Shown: positions 1 to 10,162 of the stretch, one piece after another
Layout of the letters: each line of letters starts with the position of its first letter
Numbering within the stretch: the stretch's first letter is position 1
Assembly: GCA_963576725.1 (NCBI GenBank)
Contig: OY755242.1
Coordinates: 26,285,858 to 26,349,857, forward strand
Direction of reading: 5' to 3'
From: Azorinus chamasolen
Taxonomy: Eukaryota > Mollusca > Bivalvia > Cardiida > Solecurtidae
Length of the DNA stretch: 64,000 bases
The notes under the pieces: generated by a model
Told to the model about the DNA's origin: nothing
Database searches by the model: none
What the model saw: the letters and a program-made list of their open reading frames with translations, nothing else
Translations under genes and position numbers: made by a program

Positions 1-12
1 GGTTTTACTGTA
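1..12. repeat. Family C MITE, right terminus (cut by window edge)
   Basis: The window opens with GGTTTTACTGTA, the right end of the pogo-like family C described at 20622-20830. The rest of that copy lies to the left of the window. Confidence 0.6.
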
Positions 13-131
13 CATGTATTTATTGGCAAGGTAAAAGACAACACATTGGCAGACAGAGCAGACCATGATTAGACAGCCTATACAGGGGTAAATAATGCAG
101 GTATTAGCTAGTTGTGCAAAAATTTCAAAGG

Positions 132-197
132 AGTTTTCTGCTTTACATTAATTCTGCATTAAACAGCCACCTGCCTTTAAAGACATTCATGATTTTA
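132..197. repeat. Family C MITE, half-core fragment
   Basis: The run from GGAGTTTTCTGC through GCATTAAACAGCCACCTGC matches the right half of the family C hairpin. Left half and both termini are missing, so this is a decayed remnant. Nothing recognisable lies between it and the next repeat at 374. Confidence 0.5.
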
Positions 198-373
198 TCC
201 ATGCTGTTAACATACTGAGAATACTTAGTCGGTGTAGAAACTGAAGGATGATATGACTACTCTGTGTCACCATTGTTTGCTTGAAGTTTGAAGATAGTAT
301 ATACATGCATATATGTTGTGGCACTGATCAGATATACTGGTGAGAGCAGTGTGCTAGAGTGTCAGTTTCACAT

Positions 374-598
374 TCCTTTCCTCCATAAATACACCTTTCT
401 ATGCCTCTGTAAAAATCACCTATTGAAACCATTGTGATAAATAGAGCATTTGCTCCTATAGGAGCAAATGCCCTATTTATCACAACAGTTTCAAACTACA
501 AAATTCTAAAATTTTACTTTACTCTAGTAAATGCTCCTTTTGGGTAGATTCATTCAAAGAGGTTGAGTGTAAAAATAGCCTATGGAGGAAAGGGTTAA
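374..598. repeat. Family A hairpin MITE (TTAA type)
   Basis: The right end is GGAAAGGGTTAA; the left end starts CCTTTCCTCCATAAATAC. The middle is a palindrome of about 70 bp (GAAACCATTGTGATAAATAG ... and its complement) centred on GCTCCTATAGGAGC. The family recurs at 6203, 9186, 10280, 12808, 16317, 19174, 20150, 31676 and 37884. Shared TTAACCC ends suggest a piggyBac-mobilised non-autonomous element; no transposase gene is in the window. Confidence 0.8.
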
Positions 599-771
599 AA
601 ACTCTTTGTGTATTTACGTCATCCTTCTATAAACATTTTGCTAATTACTGATATATTTGTTTTCTACATGTATATGTACCCTTTACCTGATTATTTTTCA
701 TGTATATCTTGAATTTTAAATACATGTAATTAAAACATGATAAAAGAAAAAAAGGAAGTGGCCTAATACTA

Positions 772-1050
772 TTAACCCTTTACTCCATAGGTACACTTTT
801 TAACACCAGACCAAGATCAGGTGGCTCATTATTCCTGACAAAAATATTCGCCTTTCTATGCCTCTGTAAAAATCGCCTGTTGAAACCATTGCGCTAAATA
901 GGAGTCTGTAGAGGCATATGCTCTAATTATCTCAATGGTTTCAGACTACAAAATTCTAAAAAATGTTCCTTTTCTCTAGTTAATGCTCCTTTTCGGTAGA
1001 TTTATTTAAAGTGGTTGGATCTAAAAATAGCGTATGGAGGAATGGGTTAA
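772..1050. repeat. Composite of B-type left end and family A body
   Basis: It starts TTAACCCTTTACTCCATAGG like family B, then from about 849 follows family A to GGAATGGGTTAA. The palindrome arms are diverged, so this is an old, probably rearranged copy. Confidence 0.6.
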
Positions 1051-1273
1051 GGGATAAATATGCGGTATTAACCAGTTATACTATTACATAGGTATGATAC
1101 TGTGATACAGGGTAAACATATGTCATGTTTTTATTCCAAATAAAATTGTCTTTCTACAAAGTACATTGTACGAGCATTGTTGTTCTGATTTTCCTTTTTC
1201 TTGTTGTATAATAGTTTTGGTGTTGCCCTTTCGAGTCCCGAAGTCATATCTCAAAACCGATTAATTTCTTTTT

Positions 1274-2015
1274 ATACACCCGAAGGGACGTATTATGGTA
1301 TGGCGCATGTCGTCCGTCCGTCTGTCCGTCTGTCATTCCGTTAGCAATTTCTTGTGCAACTAACTCCTCCTTTATTTTTCAACATAATTTCTTCAAACTT
1401 TGAGGAATGATAGATATTGATGTGTAGTTGTGCATATCAGTGAGATAACTCTCATATCATTTTTCATTCTGGAGTTATTGCCCTTTGATAGTTTCGGGTA
1501 GCAATTTCTTGTGCAACTAACTCCTCCTTTATTTTTCAACATAATTTCTTCAAACTTTCAGGAATGATAGATACTGATGTGTAGTTGTGCATATCAGTGA
1601 GATAACTCTCATATCATTTTTCATTCTGGAGTTATTGCCCTTTGATAGTTTCGGGTAGCAATTTCTTGTGCAACTAACTCCTCCTTTATTTTTTAACATA
1701 ATTTCCTCAAACTTTCAGGAATGATAGATACTGATGTGTAGTTGTGCATATCAGTGAGATAACTCTCATATCATTTTTCATTCTGGAGTTATTGCCCTTT
1801 GATAGTTTCGGGTAGCAATTTCTTGTGCAACTAACTCCTCCTTTATTTTTCAACATAATTTCTTCAAACTTTGAGGAATGATAGATATTGATGTGTAGTT
1901 GTGCATATCAGTGAGATAACTCTCATATCATTTTTCATTCTGGAGTTCTTGCACTTTGATAGTTTCGGGTAGCAAGCCTTCGGGCGTATATTGCCCCGTC
2001 TCGCGGTGCTCTTGT
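1274..2015. mobile_element. Element with CCGAAGG/CCTTCGG ends carrying a 157-bp tandem array
   Basis: It begins CACCCGAAGGGACGTATTAT followed by GTCCGTCCGTCTGTCCGTCT, and ends GCCTTCGGGCGTATATTGCC then CTCGCGGTGCTCTTG. The outer parts form a short imperfect inverted repeat. It interrupts a surrounding repeat unit whose two halves resume at 1273 and 2016, which supports insertion. No coding capacity is seen. Confidence 0.6.
1343..1970. repeat. Tandem array, 4 copies of 157 bp
   Basis: AGCAATTTCTTGTGCAACTA starts at 1343, 1500, 1657 and 1814, an exact 157-bp period, and a fifth unit begins at 1971 (AGCAAGCC). The copies differ by only a few bases, for example TTTGAGGAATG versus TTTCAGGAATG, so amplification is recent or the units are homogenised. 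Confidence 0.95.
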
Positions 2016-2282
2016 TTAAACTTTGTGTAAATGTTTAGGTATATGGATTTGTGAACCTGCAAGTATCACAAACATTGATCTTGGAGCAAGCGAGTGATGA
2101 TCCTTTGTTCGCAAAACCAGTAACATTGTCTGTACTGAGTCTTATCTCAGAAACTATTCAGAATTTTTCTATGAAATTTTAGAAAAAAAACATTAAATAG
2201 TTTATGGAAATACGACCCTGGAAGTATCATTCACATTAACATTGAACCACAAGTTATGGTCCTTTGCTTGCCAAAAACTTAA

Positions 2283-2448
2283 CTTTTTTGCATCCGGACT
2301 CAATGTTATAAAACTTCTGAGCCTGAGATCATTCTCAAGTATCTGAATGGCCAGATTCTGACCAAGCTCAGACTCTGTCCAATCAGATGCTTGAGAATTA
2401 TCTCAGATTCAAGCAAAATGTGTTATAACCTCGGGACATGGAGTCATA
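2283..2448. repeat. Hairpin element (same type as 18283-18465)
   Basis: GACTCAATGTTATAAAACTT with GAGCCTGAGATCATTCTCA is mirrored, imperfectly, by TGAGAATTATCTCAGATTCA with TGTTATAACCTCGGGACATG. It interrupts the 200-bp repeat block and is more diverged than the copy at 18.3 kb. Confidence 0.5.
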
Positions 2449-2715
2449 TCTCAGAAATGAAATTGTGTAAATGTTTAGTACCACGTGGAAATATGGCACT
2501 GTACATGTCACTTACATTGACTTTTGACTACCAGAACTGTGGTCATTTTTGCCAAAATGTTCACCTTTCTGTCTGTCCAGAGTCATATCTTAGAAACGGA
2601 AGTACACTAGTAGTCTAAAATGTACCAGATCCAACTTTGAGCAGACATTTTTTTCACAGCAGGATTGAGGATTAATATCCATTCAGTCATTATATTTTAT
2701 ATGAATATTCATTAG

Positions 2716-2957
2716 TTAACCCTTTACTCCATGAATATAAATGTAAGAAATAATGACATCATGAATATTGATTAGATCAATTTTTATTATGGCACATTAA
2801 CTCTTGATTTTTTGGCCATAGCATAAACTAAAACCATATCTACATTCTAGATTATAAGCAAACAGAGCATACCCTGATCAGAGGGCTCATACAGGAGCCG
2901 TCTGATCTGGGTCTAATCTGTTTGCAAAGGCGTATAAAAATATGGAGAAAAGAGTTA
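2716..2957. repeat. Family B hairpin MITE (TTAA type)
   Basis: Left end TTAACCCTTTACTCCATGAA, right end GGAGAAAAGAGTTAA. The core palindrome runs from AAGCAAACAGAGCA to TCTGTTTGCAAAGGCG around GGGCTCATACAGGAGCC. This is the full-length family B layout of about 240 bp, with two CATGAATATT motifs in the left half. Confidence 0.8.
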
Positions 2958-3215
2958 ATGTTTACGTTTAACATGATACGGAAAACCGCATTTACCGCTA
3001 CAATCATTTTAGATCAAGGCGAGAAGCCACCAGGACCCGAACTGTTGGACCAGCCCATTGTTTGTTTGAGTTGTACTTGTGTGTTTGTGGCCGCGGGCAC
3101 TTCTTTTGTGCTTCTGGGGTCGCTGTGGACTTTTTCGTGTTATCTCCAGTTTGACTTTCATTCTATATTAGAAAATATGCAGCAGACGACAATTACTGTG
3201 CCAGCAAAGAATTAA
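2958..3215 (+). other. Exon-like open segment next to a family E terminus
   Basis: From 3013 to 3213 one frame stays open and is less AT-rich than its surroundings. It encodes a hydrophobic stretch containing VCLSCTCVFVAAGTSFVLLG that could span a membrane. A possible acceptor (CATTTTAG) precedes it. The last ~35 bases (GCAGACGACAATTACTG ... GCAAAGAATTAA) match the right end of family E elements, so the stop codon comes from a repeat. It could be a gene fragment captured by a transposon, an unrecognised terminal exon, or chance. No homologue is recognised. Confidence 0.25.
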
Positions 3216-3266
3216 CAATTTCCACAGCGCACTGGGCCATCCGATAAACCGAATAATACAGTATAG

Positions 3267-6163
3267 TCAGGGAGCCAGTAGTGTCTACCGTGCACCCCCC
3301 CCCCCCCCACTAGACTTTTTTTCATGGGTACCAAAATGTTCAGAAAAGTGTCCTGAATCAGAATCGCGAATGTACTCAAACTTAAATTCTTTTAGGCTAT
3401 GTGTATTTTAACCGTTTCCATGGCAACCCCCCAGTTTTCGTAATGATGACCCATACCTACAAATTTGCCCATATCACAGCCAGTTTTTGTCCTAGAACTA
3501 TAAAACTGGTACCAAATGGAAGATAAGACATTGTGCTTTTATTTCTAACTTGTTTTTTTAAATTACCTTATTTGCATACTCATGAATATTAATGAGAACA
3601 TTAAAAATAGTAAAAAAGTATAGAAATAACGTAAACCTTTCATTTTTTTTTATCCTACAAATATCAGAAAATAACTCCAAATGCAGTTTAACATGATGAC
3701 GAAACCCCCAGGAAACAAAATATCCAATTTGAGGACCATAGCTTAATTTTAAGCACCATTTTCACCGTTTCCATGGCAACACCCTAGTTTTCGTAATGAT
3801 AGCCCGTACCTGCAAAATCGTCCATATCACAGCCAGTTTTTGTCCAAAACCTATAAAACTGGTACAAATTTGGAGATAAGACATTGTGCTTTTATTTCCA
3901 GTTTTTTTTTTAAATTACCTTATTTGCATACTCATGAATATTAATGAGAACATTAAAAATAGTAAAAACAATATAGAAATAACGTAAATAATGTAAACTA
4001 TTACCTTTAAACTACAAATATCAGAAAACAATTTCAAATGCAGTTTAACCTGATGACAAAATCCTCAGAAAACAAAATATCAAATTTGAGGACCAAAAAT
4101 TTAACTCTAAGTAACTTTTTAACTGTTTCCATAGTAACCATTCATTTCACTCTGTTCACACAGTTTTGTTAGTCGACACCTACCTGCAAAATTCTTCCAT
4201 ATCACAGGAAGTATTTGTGCTAACTGCATAAAACTGGTACCAAATTAAAGCTAAGACAGTGTGCTTTAGTTTAAAAGCTATAATTAGGAATTACCTTATT
4301 TGCATACACATGAATATTAATGAGAATAATTAAAAAATAGCAAAAAAATACAGAAATAACGTAAACCTCTCAATTTTTATCCTACTAATATCAGATAACA
4401 ACTTCAAATGTAGTTTAAAATGATGACACAATACTCAGAAAGCTAATCATCTTAATTGATACCCAAACAATGAACTGTAAGTAAGATTGTAACGGTTTCC
4501 ATGGTAACCGATCCTTTCACAAATTTTGGAAATTTGACATCCAACTGTAATACTCCGCTAGATCTCAGTTATTTTTGATGAATCATGAAATCAATTGTTA
4601 TAAACATAGATATGAGGCATTGCTTTAATAGTAAATATTACTTTTCTGATATAAACTAATTTGCATATGTATGAATATTTATGAGAACAGTAATAGATGT
4701 TGAAATTTTCGACAGACACCAGTCTTTCTCTTATAAAGCAAACAAATATGGAAAATGGTTAGCTAAAGTTTACTATGATCACTGAATATCACCAAGATTG
4801 TTAGATAAATAAATTTGGGACAAATTATATAGCACTGATAGTGATATATCTGTTTCCTAGGCAACCATTCTAACCTCATTGTTCATATTACAGAGTGTTT
4901 ACATACCTGCAACATACAAAGATATTGCGGCCTGCTTTGGCGATAATTATAAATGATATAAACATATACCCGGTAGTTGATGTATGAATCTTAATGTTTG
5001 GTTCACTTTATGCAAATTACCTTATTTGAATCCTCATGAATATTAATAATATAAATATTAAAAATTGAGAGTTTTACGTTATTTCTGTATTTTTTTGCTA
5101 TTTTTTAATTATTCTCATTAATATTCATGTGTATGCAAATAAGGTAATTCCTAATTATAGCTTTTAAACCAAAGAACACTGTCTTAGCTTTAATTTGGTA
5201 CCAGTTTTATGCAGTTAGCACAAATACTTCCTGTGATATGGAAGATTTTTGCAGGTAGGTGTCGACTAACAAAACTGTGTGAACAGAGTGAAATGAATGG
5301 TTAAAAAGTTACTTAGAGTTAAATTTTTGGTCCTCAAATTTGATATTTTGTTTTCTGAGGATTTTGTCATCAGGTTAAACTGCATTTGAAATTGTTTTCT
5401 GATATTTGTAGGATAAAAAGTGAATAGTTTACATTATTTACGTTATTTCTATATTGTTTTTACTATTTTTAATGTTCTCATTAATATTCATGAGTATGCA
5501 AATAAGGTAATTTAAAAAAAAAACTGGAAATAAAAGCACAATGTCCTATCTCCAATTTGGTACCAGTTTTATGGGTTTTGGACAAAAACTGGCTGTGATA
5601 TGGACGATTTTGCAGGTACGGACTATCATTACGAAAACTAGGGTGTTGCCATGGAAACGGTGAAAATGGTGCTTAAAATTAATGCTATGGTCCTCAAATT
5701 GGATATTTTGTTTCCTGGGGGTTTCGTCATCATGTTAAACTGCATTTGAAGTTATTTTCTGATATTTGTAGGATAAAAAAATGAAAGGTTTACGTTATTT
5801 CTATACTTTTTTTTTACTAATTTTAATGTTCTCATTAATATTCATGAGTATGCAAATAAGGTAATTTAAAAAAACAAGTCAGAAATAAAAGCACAATGTC
5901 TTATCTTCCATTTGGTACCAGATTTATAGTTTTAGGACAAAAACTGGCTGTGATATGGGCGAATTTGTAGGTATGGGTCATCATTACGAAAACTGGGGGG
6001 TTGCCATGGAAACGGTTAAAATACACATAGCCTAAAAGAATTTAAGTTTGAGTACATTCGCGATTCTGATTCAGGACACTTTTCTGAACATTTTGGTACC
6101 CATGAAAAAAAGTCTAGGGGGGGGGGGGGGGTGCACGGTAGGCACTACTGGCTCCCTGAGTAG
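3267..6163. mobile_element. 2.9-kb fold-back element with 1.1-kb inverted arms
   Basis: The sequence from CAGGGAGCCAGTAGTG (3267) is mirrored by CACTACTGGCTCCCTG ending at 6163. The left arm, about 3267-4373, and the right arm, about 5058-6163, are near-identical inverted copies with scattered substitutions and small indels. Poly-C (3295-3308) and poly-G (about 6117-6131) tracts sit at matching places near the ends. A central ~0.7 kb is not mirrored. No ORF of note occurs. It looks like a large non-autonomous fold-back transposon; the flanks (ATAGT / AGTAGT) do not give a clean target duplication. Confidence 0.85.
3414..5000. repeat. ~357-bp tandem units inside the fold-back element
   Basis: Units begin at 3414, 3767, 4125, 4495 and 4852 (periods 353, 358, 370, 357) with GTTTCCATGGCAAC or a variant. 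Each contains TTACCTTATTTGCAT, then ATGAATATTAATGAGAA and AGAAATAACGTAAAC-like sequence. Units 1-3 are mirrored in the right arm (motifs at 5645 and 6000); units 4-5 lie in the unmirrored centre and are the most diverged. Confidence 0.8.
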
Positions 6164-6165
6164 TA

Positions 6166-6592
6166 TGGAAGAACTCCAATTAAGCGACCGCCCAATGAAT
6201 AATTAACCAATTCCCTCATATGCTATTTTTAGATCCAACCACTTGAATAAATCTACCGAAAAAGAGCAGTATAACTAGAGAAAAGGAATGTTTTAGAATT
6301 TTGTAGTTTGAAACCATTGTGATAAATAGAGCATTTGCTCCTGTAGGAGCAAATGCTCTATTTATCACAATGGTTTCAACAGGTGACTTTTAAAGAGGCG
6401 TAGAAGACGTATTTATGGAGGAAAGGGTTAAGGATATATTTAACCACAGGTGACTGCTAAACGTAGGACGAAAGTAATACAGAAAGCTCATACAAGAGCT
6501 TCTTGCATCACTTTCATCCTGCATTAAGCAAGCACCTGCCCGTCCGGTCCAGAATTAGACCTCGGTTTTGTTGGTCGCCTTACAGATGTTAT
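6166..6592. repeat. Family C MITE split by a nested family A copy
   Basis: Left part GAACTCCAATTAAGCGACCG (to 6202) and right part, from about 6432 with CAGGTGACTGCTAAACGTAG to TTGGTCGCCTTACAG, are the two halves of a family C element. Family A (6203-6431) lies between, so C was resident before A inserted. Confidence 0.65.
6203..6431. repeat. Family A MITE nested in family C
   Basis: TTAACCAATTCCCTCATATG to GGAAAGGGTTAA, with the palindrome GAGCATTTGCTCCTGTAGGA and its complement near 6330-6380. It is full length and sits inside the C copy. Confidence 0.85.
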
Positions 6593-6865
6593 CCTGTACA
6601 TAAATCGAAACGTTCATGACCGAAGCTGTGTCAGGTAATGAACAAAAAGATAAATAATCTATTAACCGATGTAACTACCGCTGTGAAGCAACTGTGCCAG
6701 ATTAATTAACAATCTCAGCATTGGTGTGTCATCAGTTCAGACAATCGTCTGCTAAAAATTCAGTACTAATGAACTGTTAATGAGTGTTAGGCTTCTGTAA
6801 AACACATTTTTACACTTTGATTCAGAGAAATGATTTACATGTATTATTATTCATGTATGAAATAA
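6593..6865. other. No gene or recognised repeat
   Basis: AT-rich sequence without a convincing ORF, repeat or RNA structure. Confidence 0.5.
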
Positions 6866-7087
6866 TTAACCCATTTGTTCCCACGATCCGATATGGGACA
6901 TAGGCAAACAGTGTTGACTCTGATCAGACGCCGCATAATGCGGCGTCTGATCAGAGTCTACACTGTTTGCTGACAGGAATTTCAATATAAAACGAAATTG
7001 AAAATTTAGGCCAGGCACCCCTTAGTTAAAAAATGAACTAATCCAATATATAAACATGGAAGAATCCACTGGGCGCAAATGGGTTAA
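6866..7087. repeat. Family G hairpin MITE (TTAA type)
   Basis: TTAACCCATTTGCTCCCACG at the left and CACTGGGCGCAAATGGGTTAA-type sequence at the right. The core palindrome is GACGCCGCATAATGCGGCGT flanked by CTGATCAGA arms and ACTGTTTGC. A second copy is at 29079-29319. Confidence 0.85.
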
Positions 7088-7275
7088 TTGCATTAATTGT
7101 TATAATAGCACATGGGTACAGGAAATTTTGGCCATGGCAGAAACTGTATCATCATATCTGTATTATAAGCAAACAGAGCAGACCCTGATCAGACAGCTCT
7201 CACACGAGCCGTCTGATCTGGGTTTATTCTGTTTGCAAAGGCGTAGAAATGTTTATTTATGGAATTAATGGTTAA
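7084..7275. repeat. Family B MITE, left-truncated, abutting G
   Basis: From TTATAATAGCACATGGG through TGGCCATGGCAGAAACTG and the core AAGCAAACAGAGCAGACC to GGAATTAATGGTTAA. It touches family G at one TTAA (7084-7087). About 80 bp of the usual left end is missing. Confidence 0.75.
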
Positions 7276-7524
7276 ATTGCATGTTCAGTATAGGCTCAGA
7301 CCAGATGGTTACTGATGGAGCAATCTGATTAAGGCCTGTGCTATTTGTCACTGACACTCCCATAGCATATGCAATCCTTTCACATGCAATGGACTCGATG
7401 CAATTCAGTCAGAGCTACAGATAAAGGTGCCAATCGTAACTACTCGCCGTGTTCCGTCAGAGTTCGGTAGAAATAACCGAGGTGTTCCGAGTGATAAAGG
7501 TGCGTACCAACATCCGAAAATCTC
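7276..7524. other. No gene recognised
   Basis: Contains a weak inverted motif around 7436-7500 (GTAACTACTCG / CCGAGTGATAAAGGTGCG) but no gene. Confidence 0.4.
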
Positions 7525-7623
7525 ATTTCTCCACCAAACCCTACACTGTGACCACTCTTTAGAATCGTTTCTTCGGGGCGATTCTAAAGAGTGGTCACAG
7601 TAAAGGGTTTGGTGGAGAAATAA
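7525..7623. repeat. Family D hairpin MITE
   Basis: TTTCTCCACCAAACCCTACA ... GACCACTCTTTAGAATCG is mirrored by CGATTCTAAAGAGTGGTC ... GGGTTTGGTGGAGAAA, a near-perfect ~99-bp hairpin. Other copies are at 13318, 16924, 28318 and, degraded, at 19072, 33062, 33890 and 58240. Confidence 0.85.
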
Positions 7624-7675
7624 AAGAGCTGTTTTTGAAAATGTTTAAATTTACGCATCTTAAACGGACCTCTGC

Positions 7676-7855
7676 GACAGTAAAACCTCTCCATAACGAC
7701 CATTAAATTGTTTTAATCAGTTGGTATTATGGGCAGGTGGCTGCTTAGAGCAAGGACGTTCTGTTTTACTTTCACCTTGCTTTAAGCAGCCGCCTGTCTT
7801 TTACACAAAATACTTGATGTAATTTAGTGGCCGTTATAGAGAGGTTTTTATTGTA
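7676..7855. repeat. Family C MITE (pogo-like)
   Basis: CAGTAAAACCTCTCCATAAC to TATAGAGAGGTTTTTATTGTA, with internal CAGGTGGCTGCTTAGAGCAA mirrored by TTGCTTTAAGCAGCCGCCTG. The left half of the central palindrome is partly deleted. Confidence 0.8.
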
Positions 7856-7860
7856 TAAAC

Positions 7861-8012
7861 AATGAGACGCTGGGTGACAAGGTTTCTCACCAGGATCCAA
7901 GCTGTTTGACACTCGGTCAGATGAACGAATCGGAAGAAACTGAAAATTGTAGATCTAACAGTTTGGATAATTAAGCAAACGTCATTTTTATAGCAGGCAA
8001 AGGGCTAAGCAA
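7861..8012. repeat. Family E fragment (right half)
   Basis: CACCAGGATCCAAGCTGTTT followed by GACACTCGGTCAG and the E right tail. The left half is missing. Confidence 0.55.
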
Positions 8013-8199
8013 TGCTTGGCCATTTCACTTGAAAAAATCAACAACACACAAGCATTTGAACGTGCTGTTAGGGCGCAATCGCTTCCTAGATGAGTCATCT
8101 GGCCGGGGCCCACACTGTTTGCAGTGCCTATGCAATGTTATTGGTAGTATAGTTACGTTGACCTTACCACATTTAACGAGATTTTCAGTTGTGATATCC

Positions 8200-8372
8200 T
8201 TTGCAAACCGTTTGAATCCAGATAAAAACGTCGTGTAACTCAACGTCTAATTTAAGATCCAAAGTAGTTTTTACTTTCTTATCTTTATTGAAAGAAAACA
8301 GAGAACATTAAATTATGAAAATTACAGCAGACGATAAATGCAAACGACAATCCGTGGCAGCGAAGGGTACCA
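8200..8372. repeat. Family E fragments
   Basis: GCAAACCGTTTGAATCCAGA begins an E core at about 8203. An E right end (ATTACAGCAGACGATAAATG ... GGCAGCGAAGGG) lies at 8320-8372. The two pieces are separated and decayed. Confidence 0.5.
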
Positions 8373-8490
8373 CTTTTATCAACCAACTAGCTTAAGATGT
8401 AACATTTCCCCAGCATAGTTATGATTCAGGATGCAAATAGCTGCGTTGTCAATTTTCAGTTTTTACGGAATGTTATTAGGGCCATCATGC

Positions 8491-8690
8491 ACTATCTTGC
8501 GCCGCGCCCTTTTTCAATAAAATGTGGTAATGCACACGTCAAATCTCGCATTTTCATGACTTGGGTAGATATTTCAGATGGAAACACAGCATATCTATAT
8601 AAGCCCATCAAGGATGCAATCCGGAAAATAGGCCGTTACATTCTCGCATTTTTGTTTTTACTAAAATAGGCGCGGCGCGAGATCGCAATG
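8491..8690. repeat. Small element with GC-rich terminal inverted repeats
   Basis: ATCTTGCGCCGCGCCCTTTT at the left is mirrored by AGGCGCGGCGCGAGAT at the right, giving ~25-bp terminal inverted repeats around a 200-bp element. It is one of the few GC-rich spots here. No other copy is seen in the window. The 82-codon ORF across it is probably incidental. Confidence 0.5.
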
Positions 8691-8916
8691 ACCTGAAGTG
8701 GATTCCGTGATCAAAAGGTACATAACTTTCTCGTTCATTCATCAATACGGTAACGTTTAACGTACCACAGCATTCAGACTGTTTGGTTTTGGTAACGAAC
8801 TGTATTTCAGAAGGATTTTAAGAATGTAGCAAACGACAATTTAAACTTTGTATTTTCTTCTGAATGTGATAAACGTTATCCTTTAGCGTGCTATCAGCGT
8901 CCTAACTCGCAGTTGC

Positions 8917-9085
8917 AAACAGCTTGGATCCAGATTAGATGTCAAGTAACTCAGTGCCTCATTAGGATCCAAGCTTTTTGACAATCGGTCAAAATGTTCT
9001 CAAAAGCATGAACGAATGGGAGTTAAGTGAAACTGATAATTTATAGCAGACACCGTTTTACAGAAAGCTAAAGGTGAGAGTCATA
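8917..9085. repeat. Family E MITE, incomplete
   Basis: GCAAACAGCTTGGATCCAGA to AGGATCCAAGCTTTTTGACA is the E core palindrome, centred on AAGTAACTCAG, followed by the E right tail with TCGGTCAAAATGTTCTCAAA. Confidence 0.65.
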
Positions 9086-9185
9086 AACCATGTGGACGAT
9101 TACAAATGTACTCAGGTGTTTGTGGTGAAAAAAAAGTACAATCTTCTCAAATGACATAAACATCTCCAAATACATGTATGTATTT

Positions 9186-9414
9186 TTAACCCTTTCCTCC
9201 ATAAATACGCCTTTCTACGCATCTATAAAAATCACCTGCTGAAACCATTGTCATAAATAGAGCATTTGCTCCTATAGGAGCAAATGCTCTATTTATCACA
9301 ATGGTTTCAAACTACCAGATTCTAAAAGTTTCCTTTTCTCTAGTTAATGCTCCTTTTCGGTACATTTATTCAAAGAGGTTGGATCTAAAACTAACCTATT
9401 AGGGAATGGGTTAA
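9186..9414. repeat. Family A MITE
   Basis: TTAACCCTTTCCTCCATAAA to GGGAATGGGTTAA with the standard 70-bp palindrome (9240-9310). Confidence 0.85.
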
Positions 9415-9430
9415 GTTACTGTTCGTTTCA

Positions 9431-9684
9431 CGTAACCCTTTCCCTGTTTAATATTCATGTTGAAAAAAGTGGCAATATGAATATTTATTAGCTGACATTT
9501 TTTATAATGCCCTGTAAGTAAACAGAGCAGACTCTGATCAGACGGTTCCTATAGGAGTCATCTGATCTGGGTTTACTTTGTTTGAAAAGGTGTTTTTATT
9601 TTTATATACATGTAAACATATCAATACTAATTCAACTGATCAGGGTCTGCACTGTTTGCTATACTAAATAATGTCACAGGGTTA
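9431..9684. repeat. Family B MITE, rearranged
   Basis: Left end TAACCCTTTCCCTGTTTAAT and core GTAAACAGAGCAGACTCTGA ... GGTTTACTTTGTTTG are clear. Instead of the usual short right end there is extra sequence with a second half core (CTGATCAGGGTCTGCACTGT) before GGGTTAA. Confidence 0.65.
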
Positions 9685-9735
9685 ATTTGCCAAGACTAAT
9701 TTCGTTTGCAAGATCGCTCCTCAATGAACAAATTG

Positions 9736-10083
9736 ATGGGTTTTTATTCCCCCACAAAACGGAGGCATATACGGTTGCTCTTGTACGTACGTACGTCCGT
9801 CTGTACGCACATCTAGAATAATTTGTCCGGGGTCTTTCTTGGAAAGTATTTGTCCAATCCACACCAAACTTTACACACATGCTTTCAGGAGTTGTGACCC
9901 TTTATTTGCAAAAATGACTTCAAAAATATATTGTCCGGATTCTTTCTTTGAATGTATTTGTCCAATCCAAGCAAACCCTACACATGTACCTATGTTTGTG
10001 GCTATTATATCCTGGTCAAGTTCGATAGCCATGTAAATCGCTTCAGTCGTTTAGGAGTTGTGGCCCTTTATTTGCAAAAAGGA
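9736..10083. repeat. Diverged repeat element with GTCCGTCTGT motif
   Basis: GGTTGCTCTTGTACGTACGT and GTCCGTCTGTACGC are followed by two diverged ~145-bp units, each with TATTTGTCCAATCCA and AGTTGTGGCCCTTTATTTGC-like phrases. The layout resembles the element at 1274-2015, but the units differ. Confidence 0.5.
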
Positions 10084-10162
10084 CTGAATATGCATCGATT
10101 TGATGGTTAACTGGACTATGCTATATAGTATCATGGTAGATTGCACCCTAAAACTGACTGAT

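Larger units (their letters stand above)
1225..2640. repeat. Degenerate ~200-bp repeat block with two insertions
   Basis: A phrase like GTCATATCTCAGAAA recurs near 1245, 2141, 2443 and 2583, each followed by GTGTAAATGTTTAGG-like and AACATTGA-like sequence. This indicates diverged units of roughly 200 bp. The block is interrupted by the 157-bp-array element (1274-2015) and by a hairpin (2283-2448). Short ORFs here are not convincing as genes. Confidence 0.5.
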
